Origin: Candidatus Gastranaerophilales bacterium
GTDB taxonomy: Bacteria > Cyanobacteriota > Vampirovibrionia > Gastranaerophilales > Gastranaerophilaceae
Reading direction: 5' to 3'
DNA: 64,000 bases
Assembly (NCBI GenBank): GCA_944323695.1
Contig: CALUTI010000001.1
Coordinates: forward strand, 186,001 to 250,000
Below the pieces are notes generated by a model. The model was not told the DNA's origin, ran no database searches, and worked only from the letters and a program-made list of their open reading frames with translations. Made by a program: the position numbers and the translations under genes. Positions 1 to 9,094 of the stretch are shown here, piece by piece. Within the stretch, counting starts at the first letter, position 1; the number at the start of each line of letters is the position of its first letter.

Positions 1-7
1 AAAAGAA

Positions 8-187
8 ATGAACATTATGGATATAGTTCAAGCTTATCCTCAAAGCATAGAAATCTTCCAAAAATACGGATTAGGCTGCATAGGCTGCGCCGCTGCCCGT
101 TTTGAAAATCTTGAAGCAGGCGCAAAAGTTCACGGTTTTGACCCTGATGCTATGGTTGCAGATATCAATGCTTTGATTGAAGAATAA
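8..187 (+). CDS. DUF1858 family small redox-type protein
   Basis: A 59-residue protein from the ATG at 8; the frame is still open to the window edge, so the true start may lie upstream. It fits the DUF1858 pattern: an N-terminal I-x-x-A-Y-P stretch, then a G-x-G-C-x-x-C pair (GLGCIGCAAA, around residues 22-31), then an H-G-F-D motif and a C-terminal L-I-E-E. DUF1858 proteins are small cytosolic proteins often found beside hybrid-cluster or other redox proteins; the Cys-x-x-Cys may form a redox disulfide. The reaction is unknown. A strong terminator follows the stop. Confidence 0.75.
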   Translation: MNIMDIVQAYPQSIEIFQKYGLGCIGCAAARFENLEAGAKVHGFDPDAMVADINALIEE

Positions 188-202
188 TTTTTCAATCTAA
201 TA

Positions 203-235
203 AAAAAAGAGGTTCAAATGAACCTCTTTTTTTTT
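203..235. terminator. bidirectional intrinsic terminator
   Basis: The stem AAAGAGGTTC / GAACCTCTTT has an AAAT loop with A-runs on the left and T-runs on the right, so it can end transcription from both convergent genes (DUF1858 and the minus-strand membrane protein). Confidence 0.85.
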
Positions 236-2231
236 AATCTTTATTTAAAAAGCCTGCCATAGTCGGCTTATTTGTAACAACCCTCATTGAATCGGGGATT
301 TGAGTCTGTTTAGCCATATTTTGCATTGACTGTTCTTTTTGTTCTGCAATACGTTGTTTTGTCATTTTTTCGCAGTGTTTTGAAATCCATATCATCAATG
401 CCGGAACAAGGAATATTGTTGAGGCAAAGCCAAACAAGCTGTTATATGTTTTTGCTTTTTTAACAAGAGTATTGCTTTCATCGGCAAGCTTTTTGATAAT
501 AGTTTTATATGCATCGGTATCTTTTGCATTATCAAAAGCTTTTATGATATCATTGAGCTTCATATTTTTATCCGGCGTTTTACCTAGGATTGTAGTTGCT
601 GCAGACTTAATATCTTTATCAATATTAAGCATTTTACCAACGTTGCCGCCATTATTATCTACAAAACGGAACATATCATTTATACCGTCTTTGTATGAAG
701 CAACATTACTGTAGTTTGCTCTGATTCTTGTATCATCAAGAACCTGAACTCCGCCTGACGGATATACATAATGCCATATTTTCTTGAATATAGATTCATT
801 ATGGTTTTGCGGCTTAGTATTCAAAGCAAGACCTGAAGTTTTTGCAAATACGTCAGAGAAGCCTCTTGTAAGAAGTTTCGCCCCAAACAAAATGGATAAG
901 AAACTTGTAACGTCTCTAAATAAAATCTCTTTTCTGTCTGTACTGCTTTGCGCGTGCTTTAATCTCGGAGGCAAACAAAAACCGAATAACAATGTCAGCA
1001 TAGCAGGCATTGACATAGTTGCACCGTCAAATTCAAATCCGTCTGAAATGCCTTTAAGTGCCTTATTATTTGTAACCGTTTTACCGACTTTTGCCATTGC
1101 GCCGCCCAATCCTGTGAATGAAGGATCAGCCTTTACAACATTGTCAGCTTTTTCTTCCTTATTGCCAGAATTATCCTTTGAGAAAGTCGGATTTGCTGTT
1201 TTATTTACATTCTGCTCCTGTACACCAAGACCGTCCAAACCGGGGTCACGACCTTTTGTTACGTGGTTGTAAAGTTTTGGAATTATTGTATAGAAACCTA
1301 CAACAGCCAGCCACATACTTATATTTGACAAGAATCTTGTACCTGAACGGCGTTTACTCAAAGTTTCAACAAATTTTTCAACAGATTCCGGCTGAATATT
1401 TTTAACATCTTTGAATTTTTTATTTACAGTTTTTATTGCATCATTAGCATAATCATTCATGTGACCGACAACAGATTTAAATGATGATGCAATCTTCTTG
1501 CCATTTTGTCCTGTATATTCTGCAACGACCTTGTCACTATCCGCGCCGAGATATTTTTTACGAATATCAACAAACTCTTTCAACAAGTCATGCTGCAAGT
1601 CTTGAGCGGAACCTTCCACACGTTTTCCTGTCAAATGTTTCCAGAAGCCTTTTTTCGGTGCCTTTTCAGCATTTATCAACTTATCAGCAAATGTTTTGGC
1701 CGTAGCATCAAGTTCATCGCCCTGCAAAAGATTATTTGTAGAAGTTGCCAACATGTTTTTGAATACATTTTCATAAAAACCATGTTTTGCAACAGCAGCA
1801 TCCCCAAGGGCTGCAACATTATCTTTTGCATAATTCTTAAATGTTTCACCTAGTCCGTTTATAAAGTCAACAGGAACATTATTGGCGCTGCCGGAAATCC
1901 TTTTAATACCTGCCATCAAAAAAGCCGGAATTATAAATGCACTCGGGCCGCTCAATATTTCACGCGTACCTTCTTTTTTAGCGAAATCCCAGTTCAATTG
2001 TCCGGTTTTATCATGGTTACGGTACATGCCTGTCAAAACACGGGGCCCTGCCATTCCAAGAAAATCCTGCATAATAAATGACGCAGCAAAACCGCCTCTG
2101 TCAATTGCATCCATCAATGTAATCACAGGATTACCCATATTACCGAATGACACATTACTACTTCTTCTGTTTTTTTGCTCATAGCCGCGCTTTGAGTCTG
2201 CTGTTGTTAACTGAACTGATTTTACTGACAT
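234..2231 (-). CDS. Large multi-pass membrane protein, unknown function, with N-terminal F-motif
   Basis: 665 residues, family not recognised. It starts with a polar, Arg/Lys/Ser-rich 25-residue stretch ending in VSFGN (27-31), the N-terminal signature seen in many other proteins here. Likely membrane segments lie near residues 94-110, 305-322, 405-422, 440-455 and 608-626, with long soluble stretches between. The part before the first hydrophobic segment (a G-x-R motif, then a K-E-G-x-R-E helix) loosely resembles the membrane proteins at 3819-5068 and 58369-59733. The ATG is preceded by a weak TAGGG ribosome site. It is transcribed alone and ends in the shared terminator. No function can be assigned. 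Confidence 0.7.
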   Translation of the reverse strand: MSVKSVQLTTADSKRGYEQKNRRSSNVSFGNMGNPVITLMDAIDRGGFAASFIMQDFLGMAGPRVLTGMYRNHDKTGQLNWDFAKKEGTREILSGPSAFIIPAFLMAGIKRISGSANNVPVDFINGLGETFKNYAKDNVAALGDAAVAKHGFYENVFKNMLATSTNNLLQGDELDATAKTFADKLINAEKAPKKGFWKHLTGKRVEGSAQDLQHDLLKEFVDIRKKYLGADSDKVVAEYTGQNGKKIASSFKSVVGHMNDYANDAIKTVNKKFKDVKNIQPESVEKFVETLSKRRSGTRFLSNISMWLAVVGFYTIIPKLYNHVTKGRDPGLDGLGVQEQNVNKTANPTFSKDNSGNKEEKADNVVKADPSFTGLGGAMAKVGKTVTNNKALKGISDGFEFDGATMSMPAMLTLLFGFCLPPRLKHAQSSTDRKEILFRDVTSFLSILFGAKLLTRGFSDVFAKTSGLALNTKPQNHNESIFKKIWHYVYPSGGVQVLDDTRIRANYSNVASYKDGINDMFRFVDNNGGNVGKMLNIDKDIKSAATTILGKTPDKNMKLNDIIKAFDNAKDTDAYKTIIKKLADESNTLVKKAKTYNSLFGFASTIFLVPALMIWISKHCEKMTKQRIAEQKEQSMQNMAKQTQIPDSMRVVTNKPTMAGFLNKD

Positions 2232-2485
2232 GTCCCTACTAACTTTTACTATCTACACACATACTTTTTTAAAAAACTTACCGTGACACTTATTGCTTTT
2301 TTTTCGCCTAATCTTTAAGAAACATTAACAAAAAGATAAATGTATTTAATAAGTGTATTTATTATACTTAATCCAAAATAATTTTGCAAGTCACCTACTA
2401 CATTTGTAACATTTAGTTTACAAAACTTTGCAAAGCCGTATATATCAAGAAGAAATACTACTATATATGTAACAGTATTTTAAAA

Positions 2486-2514
2486 TTGACACTTATAGTT
2501 GACTATAATAAACT
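2486..2514 (+). promoter_or_regulatory. trmFO promoter, very short or absent leader
   Basis: TTGACA (2486-2491) is followed 17 nt later by TAAACT (2509-2514), putting the start of transcription at about the ATG at 2521. A TATAAT at 2504-2509 is an alternative -10 with poor spacing to this -35. No Shine-Dalgarno is present. Confidence 0.4.
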
Positions 2515-2520
2515 AAAGAA

Positions 2521-3822
2521 ATGGAAGTAACAGTAATCGGTGCAGGACTTGCAGGATCAGAAGCAGCTTTACAGCTTGCAAAAAGAGGATATACAGTAAA
2601 TTTATACGAAATGCGTCCTAAAAAAACGACAGGCGCACATACGGGGGAAAATTGCGCAGAATTCGTATGTTCAAACAGTTTAGGTTCAGCTGACACAACA
2701 AATGCAAGCGGCCTTTTAAAGCATGAAATGGAGCTTCTTGGCGGAGAATTAATAAAAATCGCTTATGAATGCCGTGTTCCTGCCGGAAGCGCACTTGCAA
2801 TAGACAGAGAGTTATTTTCCAAAAAAGTTACCGAAAAAATAACAAATACACCAAATATCAATCTTATACGCGAAGAATTAACCCAAATTCCGGAAACACC
2901 TGTAATAATTGCATCCGGTCCCTTAACCAGCGACACTCTTGCTGAGAATATAAAAGAATTTACCCAAAGCGAGCATTTACATTTTTTTGATGCAATAGCA
3001 CCAATTGTGGAAAAAGACAGTATAGATTTTGACAAAGCATTTTACGCATCAAGATATGATAAAGGTGAGGCGTCATATATAAATTGTCCCATGAACAAAG
3101 ATGAATATGATAAGTTCTATAATATATTAATTAATGCCCCGAAAATTGAGTTAAAAGAATTTGAAAAAAATGCAAAGTTTTTTGAAAGCTGCCTGCCGAT
3201 TGAAGTTCTTGCCTCAAGAGGCGTTGACACCTTAAGATTTGGACCTATGAAACCTGTAGGGCTCGTGGATAAAAGAACAGGAATTGAAAATTATGCGGTT
3301 GTGCAGCTAAGGCAGGACAATTCCGCCAAAACTTTGTATAATCTTGTAGGATTCCAGACAAATTTAAAATGGGGAAGCCAAAAAGAACTGCTGCAATCAA
3401 TTCCGGGATTAGAAAACGCAAATATCGTAAGATACGGGGTTATGCACAGAAACACATTTATAAATTCCCCAAGAATCCTAAACGCAACACTCCAGACACG
3501 AAAACGACCGGATTTATTTTTTGCGGGACAGATAACAGGAACCGAAGGTTACACGGAATCCATTGCGACAGGACTTTTAGCAGGAATTAACATGGCAAAA
3601 TTTTTAAGCGGCGAAAGACTTTTGCAGCTGCCGCAAGAAACCATGCTCGGCGCACTTACACACTATATAAGTAATCCGGAACATGAAAAATTCCAGCCGA
3701 TAAATTCAAACTGGGGAATTTTACCGCCCGTAGAATTACCTAAAAAAGAACGGAAAAACAAAAAATTAAAAGCGGAGCTAATGGCTGAACGTTCAATTAG
3801 CGCTTTAAAATCAGTTTATTAA
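2521..3822 (+). CDS. trmFO: TrmFO, folate-dependent tRNA (uracil-54-C5)-methyltransferase
   Basis: 433 residues, the usual length of the family. The N-terminal Rossmann FAD motif GAGLAGSEAA (7-16) and the EMRP, C-S-N-S-L and F-G-P-M-K-P blocks match TrmFO. The enzyme makes m5U54 in the T-loop of tRNA with methylene-tetrahydrofolate as carbon donor and FADH2 as reductant, and acts in the cytosol. An in-frame TAA at 2509-2511 fixes the start at 2521. The gene is monocistronic. Its stop overlaps by four bases the stop of the convergent gene that follows, through a shared TTAA. Confidence 0.95.
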   Translation: MEVTVIGAGLAGSEAALQLAKRGYTVNLYEMRPKKTTGAHTGENCAEFVCSNSLGSADTTNASGLLKHEMELLGGELIKIAYECRVPAGSALAIDRELFSKKVTEKITNTPNINLIREELTQIPETPVIIASGPLTSDTLAENIKEFTQSEHLHFFDAIAPIVEKDSIDFDKAFYASRYDKGEASYINCPMNKDEYDKFYNILINAPKIELKEFEKNAKFFESCLPIEVLASRGVDTLRFGPMKPVGLVDKRTGIENYAVVQLRQDNSAKTLYNLVGFQTNLKWGSQKELLQSIPGLENANIVRYGVMHRNTFINSPRILNATLQTRKRPDLFFAGQITGTEGYTESIATGLLAGINMAKFLSGERLLQLPQETMLGALTHYISNPEHEKFQPINSNWGILPPVELPKKERKNKKLKAELMAERSISALKSVY

Positions 3823-4439
3823 GCCTTTTTATCCAATTTTGGAACTTCGGAATGTTCTTCTTTTTTCTCCAAACCCAAAGCTCTAAGCATCGGGTGAATA
3901 GTTACATGGCTTATTTGGGGAGCTAAAATTGCCAAGCCCAATACTGAGCCGATTAAAGAACCCAACTCGATAGTACCCTTAATCAAAGGATATTTTTCAG
4001 GATCTTTTTTGGTTGTTAATTCATCACGCAAACCGTCATGCATGAATTTGTTACGTGAATGATCTTTTATCAATGTGGCTCGTCTGTTAGTTATATTTTT
4101 TGAGGCTAAGTTATGATAATCAAGATACTCCGTAGCATTTTTAAACTTTGCAAATTCAGGTTTGTTCTTAAAGAACGTTTTCTTTGCAAGCGTAAACGCA
4201 CCTTTTTTAAATACAGGTGTAATCAGTGCTAAATAAACGGCTAAACAAGTTGCCTGATATAAAAATTCTTTCGCAGCAGCATATTTTTTGGTGGCAGGAC
4301 TAATGTCATTATCTATCAAGATAAATCCTGGTCTGCCGATTGATTTCAGAGTTGTTTCAATAGAAACAGACGCAGTTGTATTTTGCGCAATATTTGCAAG
4401 TGTTGAATTAGATAAACCGTTAGCTATTGCACTAATCAT
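3819..4439 (-). CDS. Small membrane protein, paralogue of its upstream neighbour
   Basis: 206 residues, not a named family. A soluble N-terminus is followed by an R-P-G-F-x-L-x-D motif (around residue 36), a K-K-Y-A-A-A-K-E helix, a hydrophobic segment (about 68-85) and a second long one (about 158-180, G-S-L-I-G-S-V-L-G type). The order of motifs matches the protein at 4436-5068, so the pair is probably a tandem duplication. Its ATG overlaps the upstream stop by four bases (ATGA), implying translational coupling. The tail is acidic/basic and charged. Role unknown, probably in the inner membrane. Confidence 0.65.
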   Translation of the reverse strand: MISAIANGLSNSTLANIAQNTTASVSIETTLKSIGRPGFILIDNDISPATKKYAAAKEFLYQATCLAVYLALITPVFKKGAFTLAKKTFFKNKPEFAKFKNATEYLDYHNLASKNITNRRATLIKDHSRNKFMHDGLRDELTTKKDPEKYPLIKGTIELGSLIGSVLGLAILAPQISHVTIHPMLRALGLEKKEEHSEVPKLDKKA

Positions 4440-5068
4440 ACGCCACCTACCTTCATCCCGCCAACAGGAGTTCTATGAAAACTGTTTAAATATTTCAAAT
4501 TATCATTATGTTGAAAATTCGGAGCATAAAATTTTACGGCACTTTCATCAAATGTATTAACATCAAGGTGCCCGTCATCTGATTTATGATTCTTTTTTTG
4601 TATTACATTCATTAAAGGTCTTATGGTAGCGGAACATAATGCAGGAATAACAAATAAGGCTGCTGTACATACACCTATAAACATAAGGTTTTTATTCATT
4701 TTGGGTAAATTATTTTCAGCCAGTTCTTTTGCACTATCAAAAGCTTTAGAAACTTCAGGTGTAATTTGACCTTTTTTATGTTGTTTATATAACTCTTTAT
4801 CCATGAAATTCTTTGGTTTAGCAAGAACATGAGCAAGTTTACCTGCAAGCTCACCGCTTGCCCAATAAACAGGTATCGCAATGATTTCTGTCAAACCTTC
4901 TCTGATTGCCGTGTATTTTTTTGTTTCAGGATTTTCTTTTTTATCCATCATTGTAAAAATAGGACGGCAAATCCCCTTAACCGTAGCAATTGCCATTACT
5001 ACATAAGTCGGCTTATTATTTGTACCTAATTTGGTACATATTTTTTCCATTAAATTACTAACGCTCAT
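4436..5068 (-). CDS. Small membrane protein, first gene of a paralogous pair
   Basis: 210 residues. It shows C-R-P-I-F-T-M-M-D near residue 36, then K-K-Y-T-A-I-R-E, a hydrophobic stretch (about 62-82) and a second membrane segment (about 128-150, F-I-G-V-C-T-A-A-L-F). The downstream gene shows the same arrangement. The C-terminus, about 55 residues, is His/Asp-rich and soluble. It heads a two-gene minus-strand operon. Only a weak GGA ribosome site precedes the ATG. Function unknown; I infer a lineage-specific family because related motifs recur at 58369-59733. Confidence 0.65.
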   Translation of the reverse strand: MSVSNLMEKICTKLGTNNKPTYVVMAIATVKGICRPIFTMMDKKENPETKKYTAIREGLTEIIAIPVYWASGELAGKLAHVLAKPKNFMDKELYKQHKKGQITPEVSKAFDSAKELAENNLPKMNKNLMFIGVCTAALFVIPALCSATIRPLMNVIQKKNHKSDDGHLDVNTFDESAVKFYAPNFQHNDNLKYLNSFHRTPVGGMKVGGV

Positions 5069-5213
5069 TTCAAATATTCCAAGTCCGTAAATCTTAAAAA
5101 TTGCTACCGGAATTTTATAATATTACAACAATTTTACAAAAGCAAGAGAATATAATATAATAAAAAATGAACTTTTTGTTTCCAATTTCGTTATATAAGT
5201 ACAGAGGTTAAAA

Positions 5214-5558
5214 ATGAACAACAAATGTACAAAATATGAGGCTCTTTTTACATTCGCAGATGAAAAAACTTTGCAGGAGCATTTAAAAACCTGCAAGGAT
5301 TGCCAGTCTGAGGATGCAAAAATGAATGCCGTATCGGAATTGATAAAGGAGGTTAGACCGCACTTTCTAAAACACAAAAAAGACATGGCTAAATTAAAAA
5401 TAGCCTGTGCTGTATTTGCAATGTGTCTAAGCGCTACAACATTAGGTGTAATCAATTTTAACACCGATATTTCAGACACCATAAAATACGGCACGACATT
5501 AACTGCGGAAGACTTAGGTTTTCCGGTTGATTCATACGGGTTTGTAATGGTAGAGTAA
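5214..5558 (+). CDS. Anti-sigma factor, zinc-finger type, single membrane segment
   Basis: 114 residues. A cytosolic N-terminus carries C-x(n)-H-x3-C-x2-C (C5, then HLKTCKDC around 23-30), the ZAS/zf-HC2 signature that binds zinc and clamps an ECF sigma factor. One membrane segment (about 63-81) leads to a short external tail. It has a GAGG ribosome site seven bases before the ATG. Its stop is directly followed by the ATG of the sigma gene. Anti-sigma before sigma is the reverse of the common order. It is likely to hold the sigma factor at the membrane and release it on envelope stress. Confidence 0.75.
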   Translation: MNNKCTKYEALFTFADEKTLQEHLKTCKDCQSEDAKMNAVSELIKEVRPHFLKHKKDMAKLKIACAVFAMCLSATTLGVINFNTDISDTIKYGTTLTAEDLGFPVDSYGFVMVE

Positions 5559-6071
5559 ATGGACTTTAAAGAAATAATAAAGAAAAACCGGAATAACGTT
5601 CAAAATATAATCAAACTTATTACAAAAGAAGAAAATGAAGACCTTGAGCAAGAGGTCTACATAAGAGCCTGGAAAAATGCAAAAAAATACTCAGAGCAAG
5701 GTAACTTTAAAAGCTGGATAAATACAATTGCTAAAAACGTTTCAAAAGATTACCTAAAATCTGCATATACAAAAAATTTTCAAAACTCAACATCGGATGA
5801 CACAGCTTTAAATAATATAAAAGACAAAAAGGAGACACCAGAACTTAAATTAATAAAAAACGAACGACAAACTAAAATAATTAATGCAATAAATTCACTA
5901 AAGCCAAAATTCAAAGAAGTAATAATGCTTTGTGAAATTCAAGGATACAGCTATGAGGATTGCGCGCGCAAACTGAAATGTCCTCTCGGCACAGTAAAAT
6001 CAAGAATTTACAATGCAAAAAAAGAATTGGCAGATAAATTAGACGACTTAATCAAAGAAAGGATGGATTAA
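5559..6071 (+). CDS. ECF-type RNA polymerase sigma factor
   Basis: 170 residues with sigma region 2 (D-L-E-Q-E-V-Y-I-R-A-W and F-K-S-W-I-N-T-I-A-K-N, about 24-68) and region 4 (L-K-P-K-F-K-E-V-I-M-L-C, then Y-E-D-C-A-R-K-L-K-C-P-L-G-T-V-K-S-R-I helix-turn-helix, about 110-155), with no regions 1 or 3. This is the ECF/RpoE layout. It abuts the anti-sigma gene and overlaps the next ATG by one base (TAATG), so the three are one operon. It probably drives an envelope regulon that may include this operon. Confidence 0.85.
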   Translation: MDFKEIIKKNRNNVQNIIKLITKEENEDLEQEVYIRAWKNAKKYSEQGNFKSWINTIAKNVSKDYLKSAYTKNFQNSTSDDTALNNIKDKKETPELKLIKNERQTKIINAINSLKPKFKEVIMLCEIQGYSYEDCARKLKCPLGTVKSRIYNAKKELADKLDDLIKERMD

Positions 6072-6676
6072 TGAAAAAAACACTAATTATAGCAAGCCTT
6101 TTGGCATTTTCAATGACAACAGTCTTAGCTGCAGATACAGCAACTGCACCGGAAACCGCAGCTCAACCTCCTGTTGCGCAAACTGAAGTTAAACCTGCAA
6201 AACCTGTTTTAACACAGGAACAAATTAAAAAACGTGAAATGAAACGTGAACAATTTGAAAAACGTTTAAAACTTACTGATGAACAGAAGGTAAAAATCAA
6301 AGAACTTCAACAAAAAGGTCATGAACAAATGAAACCTATTATGGAACAAATTAAAGCAAAACGTCAGGAAGCTGAAGCGGTTAAACGTTCAAGAATTGCA
6401 GTAGAAATGCAACAAGAAAAATTAGACCAAATTCATAAAGAAATACAAGATTTGAAAAAACAGGCTCATGAACTTCGTATGCAAAATATGAAAGATTTCG
6501 AATCAATTCTTACCAAAAAACAGAAAAAAGAACTTGAAAAAATGAAACAGGAAGGCAGAAAACGCTTTGAACAAGAACACAGACGTCATCCTATGGGACC
6601 GGAATTTAGACCTCCTATGGGACCTGGACCGCAAATTCCTAATCAGGTTCAAACACCTCCATCTGTTAAAGAATAA
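6071..6676 (+). CDS. Periplasmic Spy/CpxP-like helical stress protein
   Basis: 201 residues. A clear signal peptide (MKKTLIIASLLAFSMTTVLA, cleavage after ALA around 20-21) is followed by a Pro/Ala linker and a long, highly charged helical region with L-T-D-E-Q-K-V-K-I and L-T-K-K-Q-K-K-E-L, the LTxxQ type of repeats of Spy/CpxP proteins, then a Pro/Met-rich tail with repeated P-M-G-P. Spy-like proteins are ATP-independent periplasmic chaperones or stress sensors; some His/Met-rich ones bind metal. Co-transcription with the sigma pair suggests it is the effector or the feedback sensor. Confidence 0.7.
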   Translation: MKKTLIIASLLAFSMTTVLAADTATAPETAAQPPVAQTEVKPAKPVLTQEQIKKREMKREQFEKRLKLTDEQKVKIKELQQKGHEQMKPIMEQIKAKRQEAEAVKRSRIAVEMQQEKLDQIHKEIQDLKKQAHELRMQNMKDFESILTKKQKKELEKMKQEGRKRFEQEHRRHPMGPEFRPPMGPGPQIPNQVQTPPSVKE

Positions 6677-6700
6677 TACTATCATCTCCATAAAATCTAA

Positions 6701-6725
6701 AGGCTGGCAAATGCCAGCCTTTTTT
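6701..6725 (+). terminator. intrinsic terminator of the sigma operon
   Basis: AGGCTGGCA / TGCCAGCCT with an AA loop, followed by six T. Confidence 0.85.
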
Positions 6726-6729
6726 GATA

Positions 6730-6735
6730 TATAAT
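6730..6735 (+). promoter_or_regulatory. -10 box of hydE, apparently leaderless
   Basis: TATAAT at 6730-6735 ends seven bases before the ATG at 6742 and there is no ribosome-binding site. The -35 region would fall in the preceding terminator stem and is poor. Confidence 0.35.
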
Positions 6736-6741
6736 TTAAAT

Positions 6742-8136
6742 ATGAATGCTCTGATTGAAAAAGCGAAACAAATTCACCAACTTTCAAAAGAAGAAATTAT
6801 TAGTTTGCTGAACGATAATTCAATTAACAACGAACTTTTTAATGCCGCAAATGAAATAAGGCATAAATTCGTCGGTGACGAAATACATTTGAGAGCATTG
6901 ATAGAATTTTCAAACATTTGTCAAAGAAACTGTTTTTACTGCGGAGTTCGTGCAGAAAACAAAAATATTGACCGCTACAGATTGACACCTGATGAAATAA
7001 TAAAGCTTGCTGATAATGCTCTTAAAAGCGGGTATAAAACAATTGTTCTGCAATCGGGCGAAGACAATTACTTCACAGCAGAAATTCTTGCTGACATTAT
7101 AAAAGAAATCAAAAAAAACGATACGGCAATAACTTTAAGTATCGGTGAACGCACCTATGACGAGTATAAGATTTTAAAAGACTCGGGCGCCGACAGATTT
7201 CTATTGAGAATTGAAACTACAGATAAAGAGTTATATAAAAAACTTCATCCGAATATGGATTTTGAAAACCGTGTAAGATGCCTTAAAGATTTAAAAAGTT
7301 TAGGTTATGAAACAGGAACCGGATGTCTTGTAGGGCTTCCCGGGCAAACTGTGGAATCTTTAGCCGACGACATTTTGTTTTTCAAAGAACTTGACGCTGA
7401 TATGATTGGCCTTGGACCTTTAATTCCGCACGAAGATACGCCTTTGAAGGATGCCAAACCTGACGGATTTTGGCTTTCATTAAAAGTTATGGCAATCACA
7501 AGGCTTTTGCTGCCTGATATAAACATTCCGGCAACAACTGCAATGGAAACTATTCAACCCGAGGGAAGAATTCTGGCACTGGAAAGCGGAGCAAATGTCG
7601 TTATGCCAAATGTTACGGATGAATTTCACCGCAGCAGATATGAAATCTATCCCGGCAAAAAATCAGTAGATTACACAAAATTAGAAGAAAAATTTAAACA
7701 AATAGGCAGAACTGTTTCAAAAAATAAAGGATTTAGAAGCCAGAGCCGCCCCCTCTCCCTTAATCCCTCTCCCATAGGGCGAGGGACTAAAATGGCAAGA
7801 CATCTGAGAAAAAATTTAACACCTCAAGAAAGAAAACTGTGGTCAATTTTACGTAATAAAAACTTTTACGGTTATAAATTCAAACGCCAGTGTCCAATAT
7901 GGAAATATATAGTTGATTTTGTATGCATAGAACAACGATTAATAATTGAGGTTGACGGAAGCGGTCACAACCTGAACCAAAATAAATCTTATGATAAACA
8001 AAGGACAGAATACTTTGAAACAAGAGGCTTTACCGTATTACGCTTCCGGAATAATGAAATAGAAAATAATATTGAAGAAGTAGCAGATAAAATTCTCCTC
8101 TCCCTACGGGAGAGGGAAGGGAGAGGGGGCAAATGA
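6742..8136 (+). CDS. hydE: HydE-like radical SAM protein fused in frame to a DUF559 domain
   Basis: 464 residues from the ATG at 6742; a TTG 18 bases upstream lies in the terminator T-run and is rejected. Residues about 1-335 are a HydE/BioB-type radical SAM enzyme with C-Q-R-N-C-F-Y-C (CxxxCxxC, 4Fe-4S and SAM), a Y[10 protein letters not shown] motif and GLPGQT. HydE helps assemble the [FeFe]-hydrogenase active site. HydF, HydG and the hydrogenase are not in the window. The HydE part is close to full length (about 350 in characterised members), then runs through a CCCTCTCCC-type repeat into about 114 residues of DUF559, a Vsr-like endonuclease fold ([13 protein letters not shown], then I-I-E-V-D-G and V-L-R-F-R-N-N-E). 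The fusion probably arose by insertion of a small element at the 3' end. Confidence 0.8.
   Translation: MNALIEKAKQIHQLSKEEIISLLNDNSINNELFNAANEIRHKFVGDEIHLRALIEFSNICQRNCFYCGVRAENKNIDRYRLTPDEIIKLADNALKSGYKTIVLQSGEDNYFTAEILADIIKEIKKNDTAITLSIGERTYDEYKILKDSGADRFLLRIETTDKELYKKLHPNMDFENRVRCLKDLKSLGYETGTGCLVGLPGQTVESLADDILFFKELDADMIGLGPLIPHEDTPLKDAKPDGFWLSLKVMAITRLLLPDINIPATTAMETIQPEGRILALESGANVVMPNVTDEFHRSRYEIYPGKKSVDYTKLEEKFKQIGRTVSKNKGFRSQSRPLSLNPSPIGRGTKMARHLRKNLTPQERKLWSILRNKNFYGYKFKRQCPIWKYIVDFVCIEQRLIIEVDGSGHNLNQNKSYDKQRTEYFETRGFTVLRFRNNEIENNIEEVADKILLSLREREGRGGK
7746..8131. mobile_element. Small DUF559 cassette bounded by inverted CCCTCTCCC repeats
   Basis: The left end (7746-7785) and the reverse complement of the right end (8094-8131) share the same sequence of blocks: GCC, CCCCTCTCCCTT, CCCTCTCCC, TAGGG, GAGGG. 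Between them lies one ORF with its own ATG at 7792 (114 residues to 8136). GAGGG from the left repeat (7781-7785) is its Shine-Dalgarno. The right repeat supplies a GAGGGGG ribosome site for cysK. Similar repeats occur alone at about 11504, 13860, 31105 and 46890. That this is a mobile unit is inferred from the ends and the in-frame capture of hydE; no target duplication was established. Confidence 0.55.
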
Positions 8137-9044
8137 AAATAGCAAATGATTTAACAGAATTGATAGGAAACACACCGCTTGTAAGAATTAATAAACTTTC
8201 AACAGGGAATATTCTGGCAAAAGTTGAAAGCTTCAATCCTGCAGGTTCAATAAAAGACCGTCCAGCATTTAATATGATAGAAAAAGCTGAAAAACAGGGC
8301 TTAATCGATAAAGACACAGTAATAATTGAACCAACAAGCGGGAATACAGGAATAGGGCTTGCAATGGTATGTGCTATAAAAGGCTACAAAATGATTTTGA
8401 CAATGCCTGAGACGATGAGCCTTGAACGCAGAAAACTTCTAAAAGCTTATGGCGCGGAATTAGTTTTAACAGAAGGCTCAAAAGGTATGCAAGGCGCTGT
8501 AGATAAAGCAATTGAATTAAGCAAAAAATACCCGAATTCATTTATACCTCAGCAATTTGATAATCCTGCGAACCCTGAAGCCCATATAAAAACGACATCA
8601 GAAGAAATCTGGCGAGATACGGACGGCAAAGTTGATGTAATAGTTGCAGGAGTCGGCACAGGCGGAACAATTACAGGTATTGCAAAGGGTTTAAAAAAAC
8701 ATAACCCAAACATCAAAGCAATTGCAGTAGAGCCTGAGAGCTCGCAAGTTTTAGCCGGCAAACCCGCTGGCGCTCACAAAATTCAAGGAATAGGCGCCAA
8801 TTTTGTCCCGAAAAATTTTGATTACACCGTTGTTGATGAAATAATCCCCGTCAGTGATGATAATGCAATAGAAACTGCAAGAAAACTTGCAACACAAGAG
8901 GGAATTTTGTGCGGAATATCTTCAGGTGCCGCTATGTATGCGGCAATAAAAATTACCAAAAGACCAGATTACAAAGATAAAATGATAGTTGTAATCCTTC
9001 CTGATTTAGGCGAACGCTATCTATCAAGTGAATTATTTACATAA
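8133..9044 (+). CDS. cysK: Cysteine synthase (O-acetylserine sulfhydrylase)
   Basis: 303 residues. PLP lysine in P-A-G-S-I-K-D-R (around 37-44), the asparagine loop T-S-G-N-T-G, the phosphate-binding G-T-G-G-T-I-T-G and the C-terminal S-S-G-A-A are all present, as in CysK. It condenses O-acetylserine with sulfide to make cysteine in the cytosol. The ATG overlaps the preceding TGA (ATGA), and its ribosome site comes from the right end of the DUF559 cassette, so that insertion now sits at the translation signal of this gene. Confidence 0.93.
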   Translation: MKIANDLTELIGNTPLVRINKLSTGNILAKVESFNPAGSIKDRPAFNMIEKAEKQGLIDKDTVIIEPTSGNTGIGLAMVCAIKGYKMILTMPETMSLERRKLLKAYGAELVLTEGSKGMQGAVDKAIELSKKYPNSFIPQQFDNPANPEAHIKTTSEEIWRDTDGKVDVIVAGVGTGGTITGIAKGLKKHNPNIKAIAVEPESSQVLAGKPAGAHKIQGIGANFVPKNFDYTVVDEIIPVSDDNAIETARKLATQEGILCGISSGAAMYAAIKITKRPDYKDKMIVVILPDLGERYLSSELFT

Positions 9045-9075
9045 AAAACTTGCACATTTTATATATGTGCAAGTT
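9042..9075 (-). terminator. intrinsic terminator, minus strand
   Basis: The hairpin ACTTGCACAT / ATGTGCAAGT is followed on the minus strand by TTTTTTAT. It ends the gene at 9095-9619 and blocks cysK read-through only weakly on the plus side. Confidence 0.75.
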
Positions 9076-9094
9076 AAACATCAAAAAAACGGCA

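Noticed and set aside
1882-2184. Plus-strand ORF over the N-terminal part of the membrane protein gene
   Set aside because: It is a shadow of the minus-strand gene with no ribosome site.
6724-6741. TTG start for HydE 18 bases upstream of the ATG
   Set aside because: It lies in the T-run of the preceding terminator and in the -10 region.
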